Positions 17,725 through 26,694 are shown, counted from the stretch's first letter. The stretch: DNA of 64,000 nucleotides from Deltaproteobacteria bacterium (GCA_017302795.1 JAFLCB010000001.1:62001-126000); one strand, 5' to 3'. The notes: generated by a model not told the origin, from the letters alone. Translations and numbers: made by a program.

Positions 17725-18945
17725 TCACTCGTCTAGAATGTAATTGCCTGGATCGACTGGGACGTCGTTGACGCGCACTTCATAGTGCAAATGCGGCCCT
17801 GTTGAACGACCGGTCGAACCAACGGCCGCAATAATATCTCGGCGTTTAACTTTTTGTCCGAGCTCGACGTAAACCTGCGACGTATGACCAAATCGAGTAA
17901 CAACACCATAGCCATGATCAATGGAAACGAGCTTGCCATAGCCTGGATCGTATCCTGCGAAACTCACAATTCCGTCAGCAGGCGCATAGATCGGTGAACC
18001 CGGCGAAGCCGCGACATCAAGACCATTGTGCATGACTGGCTTAGAAGTGAATGGCGAAATTCGGTAACCAAACTTTGAAGTAAACCAACCGCGAACTGGC
18101 TTAATACTAGGCGTAGCCGCCAAAAGATTTTGGCGCTCAGAAAGAGACTCCCAAAGCTCAAGTACGCCTTGTTCACGAATTCCAACATCTTGAACTGCCG
18201 TATCGATACGAATCGCCAAGGACGCGTAGTCACGAGCTTGTTCTGCCGCAATTTCCCCAGACGACTCGTCGGGAGACGGAGCCTTATAAAATACAGCATC
18301 CTGTTCGGCTAGGCCCATTCCGTTGGTTGGAAGAATTCCGCCCAAGGCCGATGCTGGCGACCGACCGACCGCCGAAGTCTCGGCACCACCAATTGGTTGT
18401 CCGGGGCGCGGCATTGGCCCCAATGCCAGCTTTAACGACCGATCCTCGGTCTCTATATTCGTAATCAACTTCAGTTTTGTAACAAAGGCGCGAACACGTT
18501 CGAGATTGCCTTCAAGCGCGTTCAGCTTTCCTTCGACAACTTGAAACTGCTCACGAAGCAGCGAGTTTTCAGCGCGAAGTCGGCGATTCTCAACCGACGC
18601 TCCGAGTAGACTGAGATAGTCGACGACGGCTGCAGCCCCAATGACCGAAAGTACAAGCACGAAGCTTAAAACGGCCTTCAGCCAGCCATCCGACAAGGTC
18701 ATGGTCGCAGTACGGCCTTTGCGATTTGAAACCATCAAAAATGTAACGGTCTTCCGCGCAGCAGGATCTGCGACTGCGCCGCCTTGATCTTTTTGAATTC
18801 CGGTTCTTGAGTTCTTCAAATCCGCTCCTAGAGCCAGTTTTAGCACCGGGAGAATTTCCTTTCTCCCTGTCTTCGTATCGGAATGAAACCCACCAAACTC
18901 GAGAGTCAAAGCCCCCATTGATACGAGCTCATTCTGCGATCTCAT
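17725..18945 (-). CDS. M23 (LytM-type) metallopeptidase, inner-membrane anchored
   Basis: Likely a peptidoglycan endopeptidase or divisome/elongation activator. It has a cytoplasmic N-terminal segment of about 85 residues, one membrane helix (about 88-110), a coiled coil (about 115-160) and a variable linker. The C-terminal M23 domain (about 285-400) has zinc ligands HNGLD (His306, Asp310) and HLH (His385, His387), plus His354 in FGHT. All catalytic residues are present, so it should be active rather than an EnvC/NlpD-like activator. The long N-terminal segment is unusual; ATG at 18735 (just before the helix) is an alternative start. It lies 92 bases after the PP2C gene and may share its transcript. 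Confidence 0.88.
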   Translation of the reverse strand: MRSQNELVSMGALTLEFGGFHSDTKTGRKEILPVLKLALGADLKNSRTGIQKDQGGAVADPAARKTVTFLMVSNRKGRTATMTLSDGWLKAVLSFVLVLSVIGAAAVVDYLSLLGASVENRRLRAENSLLREQFQVVEGKLNALEGNLERVRAFVTKLKLITNIETEDRSLKLALGPMPRPGQPIGGAETSAVGRSPASALGGILPTNGMGLAEQDAVFYKAPSPDESSGEIAAEQARDYASLAIRIDTAVQDVGIREQGVLELWESLSERQNLLAATPSIKPVRGWFTSKFGYRISPFTSKPVMHNGLDVAASPGSPIYAPADGIVSFAGYDPGYGKLVSIDHGYGVVTRFGHTSQVYVELGQKVKRRDIIAAVGSTGRSTGPHLHYEVRVNDVPVDPGNYILDE

Positions 18946-19037
18946 TCTGAGATTTAATCCTACGCCTAAAATCGTTAGCGCGCTCCGTCGAAACGGGTCA
19001 AAACGCAGCGAGTCATCGGCCCTCAGGTCGAATTAAA

Positions 19038-19784
19038 TCACTCTAGGACAGTTAGAACCATAACCGTCACGTTGTCGTCACCACCGGCTTTTTTGGCCTC
19101 TTCAATACAATCGGTGACGATCGCCTCGGGATTTTCGAAACCAAACTGCCTGATCGACTTATCAATCACTTCGTCATCAACCAGACCACAAAGTCCGTCG
19201 GAGCACATTAAGTAGAGATCACCCTTAGCCAGTGGCCGTTCCAAGATATCAACCTGGACTTCTCGTTCAAACCCCACGCTTCGGGTAATGACGTTTCTGT
19301 TCGTCAAACGAGGGAGATCCTCTTCTTTTATAAGACCAGCGCGAAGTTGCTCATTGACCAACGAATGATCTTCCGTCAATTGCCACAAGCGGTCTTGCGA
19401 AAACAGGTAAGCCCTCGAATCCCCGACGTTTCCAATAAACAAACTTTCGCCCGAGTAAAAGGCCGTGACTAAAGTCGTGCCCATTCCATGAAGCTCAGGA
19501 TTTTCGACGTGGCTCTTGTCAAAAATTTTGGCACTCGCTTCTTCATAGCCACGAACTAAAAGTTCGCGCGCCCCGTACTTGCGATTTTGTGTTTTAGCGC
19601 CGCGAATAAATTCAAGAATTGTTTTTACGGCCATTGAGGACGCGACTTCTCCGCCGCGGTGGCCGCCCATTCCATCGGCGACGCAATAAAGTCCTAGGTC
19701 CTCATCATATAAATATGAGTCCTCATTGCGCTCACGGCGCAAACCAACATCAGTCTTACAAACGACTCGAACACGAGATGCCAC
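19038..19784 (-). CDS. PP2C-family Ser/Thr protein phosphatase
   Basis: A 248-residue soluble phosphatase of the PppA/Stp type, dependent on Mg or Mn. All diagnostic motifs are present: RERNEDS (about 17-23), VADGMGGHRGGE (about 35-46), IGNVGDSRAYL (about 115-125), MCSDGLCGLVDD and GGDDNVTVMVL near the C-terminus. It has no extra domain. It probably removes phosphate from substrates of Hanks-type kinases such as the one at 13036. It lies upstream of the M23 gene on the same strand. Confidence 0.93.
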   Translation of the reverse strand: MASRVRVVCKTDVGLRRERNEDSYLYDEDLGLYCVADGMGGHRGGEVASSMAVKTILEFIRGAKTQNRKYGARELLVRGYEEASAKIFDKSHVENPELHGMGTTLVTAFYSGESLFIGNVGDSRAYLFSQDRLWQLTEDHSLVNEQLRAGLIKEEDLPRLTNRNVITRSVGFEREVQVDILERPLAKGDLYLMCSDGLCGLVDDEVIDKSIRQFGFENPEAIVTDCIEEAKKAGGDDNVTVMVLTVLE

Positions 19785-19928
19785 GAAAACAGTCTAATGA
19801 GGAATAGCGTGAGAGGCCATTAAAACTCTGGCCGATTGATGTCCAGTCCAGGTCGAGGAGATGAACGGAACACTCAATTCTGGCTGTAGATTTAGTTTCC
19901 GCTTCCGATAAGTGTTTCAGGAGGGGAA

Positions 19929-20900
19929 ATGGTTTTTTCGGCACCAAGAACAAGATTCTGGATCGCCCTTGGCCTTTCCGTTCTCTTTCACGTTGGAATC
20001 GGCGGAGGCCTTGTGCTTACACCGATGAAGCCTTTCAAACGTGAGACAACCAAATCCACGGTCGAACTGATGACTCCGGATGAAATGAACGCCCTTTTAG
20101 CTGCGTCCAAAACCCGAAAATCCAACGCCCAGCAGATCGTTACCTCGGATGAAAAACGCATCAACGACGAAAAAGACGAAAAGGCAAAATACCTGAGTAA
20201 GTTCGACCAAAAGGTCGTGCGTGAAACTCGCGCCGTGAAGGCCGGAAAGTTTGCTAACGACGCCGGTCGAGGTAAAGCTGTCGCCCCACAAGTGAAAATG
20301 GCTGCGCAGCCAGCGCAAGATTCTCATGAGCCGAAAGATTCGAAAAAAGCAGCCGGCGAAAAATCTCAAATCGCAACTTTTGAAAACGGCGACTTTCCAA
20401 TCGCACCGAAAACGGGCCTGCAGGCGTTTAACCCAAGTTTCAGAAAGCTTCCGATTGTCCCAGATCCAACGGCCGTTGAAGTCTCTGCGGGCGATGGACA
20501 AGAAGCATCAGCTACAGATGATCACCTTAAGAACGTGCCTACGGGCCTGCAGACGATGCTGTCGACCCGCGAGTTCATTTATTACTCCTACTACAACCGC
20601 ATCAAAGACAAACTTCGCCAGCATTGGGAACCAAAAATTAAAGAGAAGTTTGAACGAATTGTTCGACAAGGTCGCTCGATCGCAAGTGAAGGTGATAAGA
20701 TTACTAAAGTAATCATCATTCTCGACGAACACGGTACGTTGATTCGTGTTCAAGTGGTCAGTCGATCTGGAGTTACCGATTTGGACGATGCTGCCGTTGA
20801 AGCGTTCCGCGCTGCTGCCCCCTTCCCGAACCCGCCGAAAGGGATCGTTGAAGAAGACGGTACGATTAAAATTCGATGGGATTTTGTCCTTGAGGCATAA
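19929..20900 (+). CDS. TonB-family energy-transducing protein
   Basis: A 323-residue protein with one N-terminal membrane helix (about 9-28, FWIALGLSVLFHVGIGGGLVL). A long charged, Lys/Ala-rich periplasmic linker follows. The C-terminal TonB/TolA-like domain (about 215-323) contains VIIILDEHGTLIRVQVVSRSG, LDDAAVEAFRAAAPFPNPP and a final IRWDFVLEA strand. AGGAGGGG precedes the ATG. No exbB/exbD or receptor gene is next to it, so its partner is unknown. It could be TonB, TolA or a gliding/adventurous-motility type relative; the C-terminus fits TonB best. Confidence 0.8.
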   Translation: MVFSAPRTRFWIALGLSVLFHVGIGGGLVLTPMKPFKRETTKSTVELMTPDEMNALLAASKTRKSNAQQIVTSDEKRINDEKDEKAKYLSKFDQKVVRETRAVKAGKFANDAGRGKAVAPQVKMAAQPAQDSHEPKDSKKAAGEKSQIATFENGDFPIAPKTGLQAFNPSFRKLPIVPDPTAVEVSAGDGQEASATDDHLKNVPTGLQTMLSTREFIYYSYYNRIKDKLRQHWEPKIKEKFERIVRQGRSIASEGDKITKVIIILDEHGTLIRVQVVSRSGVTDLDDAAVEAFRAAAPFPNPPKGIVEEDGTIKIRWDFVLEA

Positions 20901-21022
20901 GCAAAGAGAAAAATTCGGCCCTGAAAAGGCCGATTCCCTCGCGATTTCCACATAGAAAAGACCCACCTGACACATAGACGTTGCGCTTATCGCTGCGCCT
21001 GGGTTAGCCCATCTCAACTTTC

Positions 21023-21586
21023 ATGGGAAAATATATGGGGAAACAAAATATGTTTTGGGGTATCACACTTGCGACGGTTGGCGTTTTAATTCTTGTTCAA
21101 AGCATTTTCAAAATCGATTTACCGATCTTCCGAATTTTAATTGGCGTCGGTATCGTTTATTTAGGAGTGAAGATGGTCTTCGGATCTTTCGGGCTCGAAA
21201 TCCGAGGCGCTAAACTAGAAAAAGTGGCCACTGCCACAAGCGTTATTTTCACCGAGGCGGATCTTCGATCGAAATCTGACGATAAAGTTAATCGCGATTA
21301 TCAAACCGTATTCGGAAATTCGAAGCTCGATCTTTCTGTACTCACTAATGAAGATCTTGGAGAAAAATTCGAAGTTTCTGCCGTGTTTGGAAAAACTGAG
21401 GTTTTGACTCCGAAAGATCTGCCGCTTGTTGTTCACACCAACACAGCTTTCGGTTCGGTCAACGTTCGTGGAGATAAAACGACGTCGATCGGCAACGGAA
21501 TCTACCGAACGCCTGGTTTTGATTCTTCAAAGCCTCACGTAAAAATTGAAGCTAACTCCGTATTTGGCGAAGTCGAAATCCGGTAA
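21023..21586 (+). CDS. LiaF/LiaI-like membrane protein
   Basis: A 187-residue protein with two N-terminal membrane helices (about 11-29 and 33-52). A C-terminal strand-rich domain (about 80-187) repeats the phrases VFGNSKLDLS, VFGKTEVLTP, AFGSVNVRG and VFGEVEIR. That pattern is seen in the C-terminal domain of LiaF/YvqF cell-wall-stress proteins and forms a beta-helix-like stack. The start is uncertain: the third ATG at 21050 has GGGGA eight bases upstream, while ATG at 21023 has none. No LiaRS-type system lies beside it. Confidence 0.7.
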   Translation: MGKYMGKQNMFWGITLATVGVLILVQSIFKIDLPIFRILIGVGIVYLGVKMVFGSFGLEIRGAKLEKVATATSVIFTEADLRSKSDDKVNRDYQTVFGNSKLDLSVLTNEDLGEKFEVSAVFGKTEVLTPKDLPLVVHTNTAFGSVNVRGDKTTSIGNGIYRTPGFDSSKPHVKIEANSVFGEVEIR

Positions 21587-21598
21587 GTCAACTGGCTT

Positions 21599-21639
21599 GG
21601 ATAAATCTCGAGTGACCGTCTTCGTCACTCGATTTATCC
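21599..21639 (+). terminator. Stem-loop after the LiaF-like gene
   Basis: GGATAAAT and CGAGTGAC pair with GTCACTCG and ATTTATCC, giving a 16-bp stem with a two-base bulge and a seven-base loop. It starts 12 bases after the stop. The T-run is short (TTT after one further base), so it is a probable terminator or 3' stabiliser. Confidence 0.55.
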
Positions 21640-21718
21640 TTTGTACCAAACTGCGATTCCTACTAGCGGTCCATCCTCACATAAACGAAGTCTGGGCGGC
21701 TTAAAACCTGCAGACGAA

Positions 21719-21745
21719 CCTCTGGATATACACGATCGCCAGAGG
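21719..21745 (+). promoter_or_regulatory. Stem-loop that would cover the ribosome site of the next gene
   Basis: CCTCTGG pairs perfectly with CCAGAGG across a 13-base loop. The right arm overlaps the AGGAG ribosome site for the ATG at 21753. Folding would limit translation, so an RNA thermometer or other translational control is possible. A 7-bp match can also arise by chance. Confidence 0.35.
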
Positions 21746-21752
21746 AGCGCAG

Positions 21753-22634
21753 ATGAAATGTTCGTCGTTTTTAAAATGCACCCTTAGAAGTCGACCTGTG
21801 GCCGTGCTAGCGATTGTTTTTTCGTTCGTCGGTCCACTTTCTTCAAAAGCTGAAGCAGCGCTTGTTGACCTTTGGATCCCCAAAAATCTCGTCGTCAAAC
21901 CAAGCTTCATGGTGACAGCCGACGGGACGCGCATTCCGATTCCAGTAGAACAAGAACTCCTCGTTCAACTTCGCCTCGACACCGCTGAATCCTATGGAAG
22001 TCCCGCCACACGATTATTGAAATCCAAAACGGTGAAGGACGGAGTCATTCAAATTGAAATAGAGACCAGTTCTGAAAAGGCATGCCGAAAAAATGAAGGC
22101 GGCATGCTGGCGATGATGGGTCCCCATTCGGTCGATCTCAAGCTCGCACTTCCACCTCACGACCACTTGCTGATGATTGATGGCGAGCTTGCGGGCAAAC
22201 TTGTTGTTGCGGAAACAAACAGCCAGTATGTTCCAGAGCCGAATTACTTGGCTGACTATAGGGTTCGTGCGTCGAACGCTTTTATGTCAATCGTCGGTGC
22301 CCCTTCCTCAATCAAGATTAAGGGTGCGAACGGCTGCGAAGTCGGGGTCGATGAGGAAAACGGAAAACTCGTCATGTCTTATTACTTTCCGAGTCGCCAA
22401 GAAACACTTCGAAACGGCGACATCCTAGTTAAGAAAGAACGCTCGGGGCGAGTAGAAATTAAAAACTACGATGTCCGCATCGATTGCGAAGATAAATTCG
22501 TCTCACATCAAGTGAAGCTTTTGGGTGCAAATCGCGGTCGAGACGGGCAAATTGCCTTTTCTGTGAATCCGCAGGCGCCAGGGGTGCTGAGTGAATTGGA
22601 CTTCACGACCGACGAATTAAGGTGCGGAAACTAA
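21753..22634 (+). CDS. Predicted exported protein, unrecognised
   Basis: The 293-residue product has a signal peptide (about 1-36, ending KAEAA). The mature region is strand-rich, has several cysteines near its middle and end (EKACRK, NGCEVGV, IDCED, LRCGN) and no obvious catalytic motif. AGGAG is five bases upstream of the ATG, within a possible hairpin. The region between 21640 and this start may carry its promoter. Family unknown. Confidence 0.7.
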   Translation: MKCSSFLKCTLRSRPVAVLAIVFSFVGPLSSKAEAALVDLWIPKNLVVKPSFMVTADGTRIPIPVEQELLVQLRLDTAESYGSPATRLLKSKTVKDGVIQIEIETSSEKACRKNEGGMLAMMGPHSVDLKLALPPHDHLLMIDGELAGKLVVAETNSQYVPEPNYLADYRVRASNAFMSIVGAPSSIKIKGANGCEVGVDEENGKLVMSYYFPSRQETLRNGDILVKKERSGRVEIKNYDVRIDCEDKFVSHQVKLLGANRGRDGQIAFSVNPQAPGVLSELDFTTDELRCGN

Positions 22635-22692
22635 TTTCGAATAGCTGGTTTGTCGCAAGATGCATTCCATAGGACAAACAGCGGGCTAGATA

Positions 22693-22706
22693 AAGGTGTT
22701 CACCTT
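22693..22706. promoter_or_regulatory. Inverted repeat upstream of the E1 gene
   Basis: AAGGTG-TT-CACCTT is a near-perfect palindrome 159 bases before the E1 start. It shares the AGGTG/CACCT half-sites with a second inverted repeat at 22810, which fits a dimeric regulator. A role is inference. Confidence 0.3.
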
Positions 22707-22809
22707 GGATTATCGACGCGTTGCCGCCTATTCCGTCTCGAATAAATCTAACTCTCTGCCGATAAGTTGAGTCGGAACGAAAGGCCTGTTAGACCATTTG
22801 CTCCTGCTC

Positions 22810-22830
22810 TAGGTGGCAGTTTTTCACCTA
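22810..22830. promoter_or_regulatory. Second AGGTG/CACCT inverted repeat before the E1 gene
   Basis: TAGGTG and CACCTA flank a nine-base spacer 34 bases before the GTG start. In RNA it would be a small stem-loop in the leader; in DNA it resembles the half-sites at 22693. Confidence 0.25.
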
Positions 22831-22864
22831 AAGCGACAGAAAAATTTTATCCCGGGAGGAAGCC

Positions 22865-25831
22865 GTGTCTTCGAAACCTTCTGCCCGCGGATCCGCGACA
22901 GCGAAAGCTTCTGGTTCTACCAAAGATCTTTCATCGTCTCCGATTCGCGCGCCAAAAGAGGTTCTGGACCGCATCAGCGGCCGAGCACATTATTTAACGA
23001 CGCAAATGATCTGGCTCGCGAACAATCGCGAAAAAGACAAAGGTGATCCAAAAATTGGAGGACACCCAGCTGCCTGTGCCAGCAGTCTTCACATCACAGG
23101 TGCGCTGCACTTAATCGTTAAATCCGGTTTCGATTTCATCGCTAATAAACCGCACGCGGCACCCGTTGATCACTCGTACAATTATCTTTTAAAACTGCTT
23201 TTGAAAAACGGCGACCACCACGGTGATCCTATTGAATTCTTGGGCCAGGATCTTTCGCGCTTGTCTCAGTCCGAAATGGACCAAGCGATGCTAGGCCTCA
23301 GGAAATTTTCTGGACACGGCGAGCCGGTTTTCCAAAGTTATCATTCAGCCTATGATTCGGATCACCATGGATTCCTGCCGTCAGGCACGGTCGGAATTCC
23401 ACCAGTCAACGTTGGCTACTTGGCGCACGCCTATCGCTTCGCCAAAGACCATGGCTATGAAGTTCCTGATGCGCACTTCTGGGCGATCATCGGCGACTCA
23501 GAATTCCGCGAAGGAAGTTTGTTTGAAGCCATTCCTGATTTTGCGGAACGCGAACTTGGCAACCTTACTTGGATCGTCGATTACAACCGCCAGTCTTTGG
23601 ACGGTCACCGAATTACCAACAAAGAAATCATGAACGGCACCGACGACAAGCGAATCGAACGGACAATGCTGGCCAATGGCTGGGATGTCATTCAGGTTCA
23701 ACACGGTCACAAGCGCCTCGAGCTTTTCAAACGAAAAGGCGGCGATGCTTTTAAAAATTTCCTAGAAAACGAGCTGCAGGATTATGAATTTCAAGCCCTG
23801 CTCTTGGTAAAAGACTTTCCGGCGCTTCGCGAAGGACTTTCGAAGTCTCATCCTCAATTGAAAGAGTTCCTGTCAAACGTCAACGATCAGGAACTTTACT
23901 GGGCGTTCCGAGACCTTGGCGGACACGACATCATCGCACTTTCAAAAGCGATGATGCAGTCGAAAGAAGACAAGCGAAAGCCAACGATGATCGTTGCCCA
24001 CACATTAAAGGGCTGGGGCCTGGAAGACGCCGCGGCCCCCGGCAACCACTCGTCCCTTCCCGACCAAGCAGAGATCGATCGACTTCGAATCGTCCAAGAA
24101 CTTTCGTTCGACAAGCCTGGTGCTGGTGCCGCCGGTTTTGCGCCAGATCGATACTTTGAAGGTTTCGCAGACGGAACTCCTGAAGCCGCCTACTTAAAAC
24201 TTCGGGGAGAAGAACTTTATTCGCAGATAAAAGCGCATTACGAATTGCGCGACCGCAACTGGAATCAATTCCAGACGCGAATGGAAAAAAATGGCGAGAT
24301 CCCTGTCGCTATGGGAATTTCGCTAAAAATGGCGCAATACCCACATACGCAGTGGATGCTTGGCCAGCTGACAGCGAAGCTCACCCGCATCGCAAATGCG
24401 CAGCTTCCAGGTCAGGCTGTTAACTCAGAAGAAAAAAATCAAAAGCCGCTTCCACCCGAAGAACTTCCATGGCGCACGCCAGCCGAACTCTTCGTTACGA
24501 TGGCGCCGGACGTCGGTACATCGACGAATTTAAATCCGGCGATGGATGGAAAGATTTTCGGTGCTCCCGTGGTCACCGACATTGAAACTGAGCTCGGTGT
24601 CAAAGATCGGAAACTTCCCGATCTCGTGCCTGGCGAAGATAATTCGGATCGCTTTATTAGATTCGAAATTGCGGAAAGCAACGTCATGTCTTGCGTCGGC
24701 TCTTACGGAAAGATTCGCGAGATTCTTGGCATTCCGATCTTGCCGCTGATGACCGTCTATGACTTCTTCATCAAACGTGCGCACGATCAGTTTTTCTATA
24801 ACCTCTATTGGAAGTCTTCTTTCATCTGCGTCGGTACACCGGCAGGTGTGACACTTTCGCCAGAAGGCGCGCAGCACGGTTGGAAATCTGATTTCCAGAT
24901 TCCAAATCAGATCACGTGGGAACCGTTCTTCTGCCAAGAGCTGGATTGGATTTTGTCGGACGCGATCAAACGCCACATGACGGGCGACAATGCCGGCCGG
25001 ACTGGAGTTGTCATTCGCGGCGTCACGCGAGGAGCAGAGCAGAAGCATTTCCTTCAGAACTTAAAGCGCCAACTTCGCTTTAAAAAAGATCCGTCGATTC
25101 TCTTGCACGCAGCTGGTTTCGAGATGCCAGGTGCAAACGATGAAACGCAGGTCGAGGCGATGTCCGAAGAAGAAATCTTCGGCATGATTCGCCATGATGT
25201 TTTGGCAGGCGCATACTATCTAGTCGACTATCGAGGTTACGCTGGCTATGAGCCTGGCGATAATGTGGTAAATATATTTGCACTCGGAAGTCTCACTACG
25301 GAAGCACTTAAAGCCAGCGACGCTCTTTTGCGTCGAGGCATCTACGCGAACGTCATCGTTGTCACTTGCACCGATCTGCTGCTCGGAGTTCAAGCGCACG
25401 AATCTGATTATTCGCTTCTCAAACAGCGCTTAGGTCTGAATGCAAACTTGCACATTGTTCCAGCCAGCGAGGGTGGCGACATGAATGCCGAGCTGGCGGT
25501 GATCGCAGGGCGGCGCGTTCCATGCGTCTCCGTCCACGACGGCGAACCGGGCCTGCTAGATAACATCGGTTCCGCACTCGGTATTCGTCAAGAGTCGCTG
25601 GCCGTTCGGAAGCACTCGAAGTGCGGTCGGCCAAGTGAGATCTATAAGTATCATCACTTGGACAGTGAATCGATTATTGAAGCTTGCGGAAAGGTGCTGT
25701 CGGAAACGGCGCTCGAACAAACGGTTGTTTCGACACGCACATTGGCCGTGCTACATGGTTCTACCACGACAGGGGCAACAACGACTGCAACCGATTGGCG
25801 AACGCTCTGGCCCGAACGTCACGATCATTAA
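22865..25831 (+). CDS. aceE: AceE-type (homodimeric) pyruvate dehydrogenase E1
   Basis: E1 decarboxylates pyruvate with thiamine diphosphate and passes the acetyl group to E2. The 988-residue chain matches the transketolase-like layout of AceE. Seen are GGHPAACASSLHI near residue 65, VDHSYN, SGTVGIPPVNVGYLA and the cofactor motif GDSEFREG (210-217) to DYNRQSLDG. This corresponds to GDGEMDE...NCNLQRLDG in E. coli AceE, so Ser replaces the usual Gly after GD. The pyrimidine-binding and C-terminal domains follow. GGGAGGA lies just before the GTG start. It is about 100 residues longer than E. coli AceE and sits 20 kb from the E2-E3 genes. Another 2-oxoacid substrate is possible but less likely. 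Confidence 0.82.
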   Translation: MSSKPSARGSATAKASGSTKDLSSSPIRAPKEVLDRISGRAHYLTTQMIWLANNREKDKGDPKIGGHPAACASSLHITGALHLIVKSGFDFIANKPHAAPVDHSYNYLLKLLLKNGDHHGDPIEFLGQDLSRLSQSEMDQAMLGLRKFSGHGEPVFQSYHSAYDSDHHGFLPSGTVGIPPVNVGYLAHAYRFAKDHGYEVPDAHFWAIIGDSEFREGSLFEAIPDFAERELGNLTWIVDYNRQSLDGHRITNKEIMNGTDDKRIERTMLANGWDVIQVQHGHKRLELFKRKGGDAFKNFLENELQDYEFQALLLVKDFPALREGLSKSHPQLKEFLSNVNDQELYWAFRDLGGHDIIALSKAMMQSKEDKRKPTMIVAHTLKGWGLEDAAAPGNHSSLPDQAEIDRLRIVQELSFDKPGAGAAGFAPDRYFEGFADGTPEAAYLKLRGEELYSQIKAHYELRDRNWNQFQTRMEKNGEIPVAMGISLKMAQYPHTQWMLGQLTAKLTRIANAQLPGQAVNSEEKNQKPLPPEELPWRTPAELFVTMAPDVGTSTNLNPAMDGKIFGAPVVTDIETELGVKDRKLPDLVPGEDNSDRFIRFEIAESNVMSCVGSYGKIREILGIPILPLMTVYDFFIKRAHDQFFYNLYWKSSFICVGTPAGVTLSPEGAQHGWKSDFQIPNQITWEPFFCQELDWILSDAIKRHMTGDNAGRTGVVIRGVTRGAEQKHFLQNLKRQLRFKKDPSILLHAAGFEMPGANDETQVEAMSEEEIFGMIRHDVLAGAYYLVDYRGYAGYEPGDNVVNIFALGSLTTEALKASDALLRRGIYANVIVVTCTDLLLGVQAHESDYSLLKQRLGLNANLHIVPASEGGDMNAELAVIAGRRVPCVSVHDGEPGLLDNIGSALGIRQESLAVRKHSKCGRPSEIYKYHHLDSESIIEACGKVLSETALEQTVVSTRTLAVLHGSTTTGATTTATDWRTLWPERHDH

Positions 25832-25847
25832 ATTTGTAGCGACAGCG

Positions 25848-25900
25848 GGTATCTCCTACAGTTTGGGAACGCATTGCGTTTCCAAACTGTAGGAGATACC
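25848..25900 (+). promoter_or_regulatory. 25-bp stem-loop between E1 and gph
   Basis: The arms 25848-25872 and 25876-25900 are reverse complements over 25 bases with one G-T pair and a three-base ATT loop. It starts 16 bases after the E1 stop and ends eight bases before the gph ATG. Its right arm contains AGGAG, the best ribosome-site match for gph. The stem could end E1 transcription, protect its mRNA 3' end, or hide the gph ribosome site. Only TTT follows, so strong intrinsic termination is doubtful. Confidence 0.8.
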
Positions 25901-25908
25901 TTTAGGCC

Positions 25909-26592
25909 ATGGCCAAAATCGAACTTGTCATCTTTGATCTCGACGGAACTCTTATTGATTCTGCGCCTGACATTGTCGACACGACTAACAAAGTTCTTAT
26001 TCAGCGCGGAAGGCCCGCGCTTCCCGAGAGTGAAATCATCTCAGCCATCGGCCAAGGATTGAAAGAGCTTCTCTATAGCTGTTTTCCAGATCTCATAGGC
26101 CAGGAAGAAGAAATCGCAAAGCTCGATCGCGAATTCTACAAAATTTATCGAAAAAATTTAGTTTCCAAGACGACTGTTTTCGCCGGAGTCCGCGAATTTC
26201 TTGATTCGACAAATTCCAAGGTCGCAATTGTTACTAACAAGTACGAGGACCTAGCGCTTGAATCCATCGGCAAACTGGAACTTGGTCATTATCCGTGGGT
26301 GAAAATATTTGGGGCAGACTCTTTGCCCGAGCGAAAGCCGCATCCCCTTCCGCTTCTAGAAGTGATGCGAAATGCGGGCATCGCCGCAGAAAACACAGTT
26401 ATGGTGGGTGATGGCCTGCCAGATATGGCCGCAGCTCGAGCAGCAGGAGTCCATGCGCTCGCCTGTGAATATGGTTACTGCGCCGCAGAAAAACTTGAGA
26501 ATGCCGGCGCCTCAGCTCGTCTAAGATCCCCCTGGCATCTCGCTGAGGCTCTCGAAGCAGTGGGACGCCTTGCGCCGCGGAACCCCGCCTGA
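25909..26592 (+). CDS. gph: Phosphoglycolate phosphatase-like HAD hydrolase
   Basis: A 227-residue HAD-family phosphatase. Motif I is IFDLDGTLIDSAPDI (Asp12 and Asp14 by position, nucleophile and acid). Motif II is IVTNK, motif III Lys is in ERKPHP, and motif IV is MVGDGLPDMAAARAAG. The cap domain lies between motifs I and II as in Gph and PGMB relatives. Phosphoglycolate is the usual substrate, but related HAD enzymes act on other small phosphoesters, so the name is tentative. It follows the E1 gene after the 25-bp stem-loop. Confidence 0.85.
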   Translation: MAKIELVIFDLDGTLIDSAPDIVDTTNKVLIQRGRPALPESEIISAIGQGLKELLYSCFPDLIGQEEEIAKLDREFYKIYRKNLVSKTTVFAGVREFLDSTNSKVAIVTNKYEDLALESIGKLELGHYPWVKIFGADSLPERKPHPLPLLEVMRNAGIAAENTVMVGDGLPDMAAARAAGVHALACEYGYCAAEKLENAGASARLRSPWHLAEALEAVGRLAPRNPA

Positions 26593-26599
26593 CCGCGGT

Positions 26600-26628
26600 T
26601 TGACAAGAATTCCTCCTACCTTTAGACC
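26600..26628 (+). promoter_or_regulatory. Candidate promoter for the opp operon
   Basis: TTGACA, a 17-base spacer and TAGACC lie 67 bases before oppA and just after the gph stop. The layout matches the candidate rplM promoter (same -35, same spacer, TAAACC). The -10 match to consensus is weak. Confidence 0.4.
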
Positions 26629-26694
26629 TTTGCGGCCCGCGTGTTTGTGCTTAAGCGCCGAGCAAGCGGATTAACGGGAATTTCAGGGGAGTAT

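Noticed and set aside
22865-25831. Transketolase or phosphoketolase as the product
   Set aside because: The SLDG motif after DYN, overall length and order match AceE better than either, though all share the fold.
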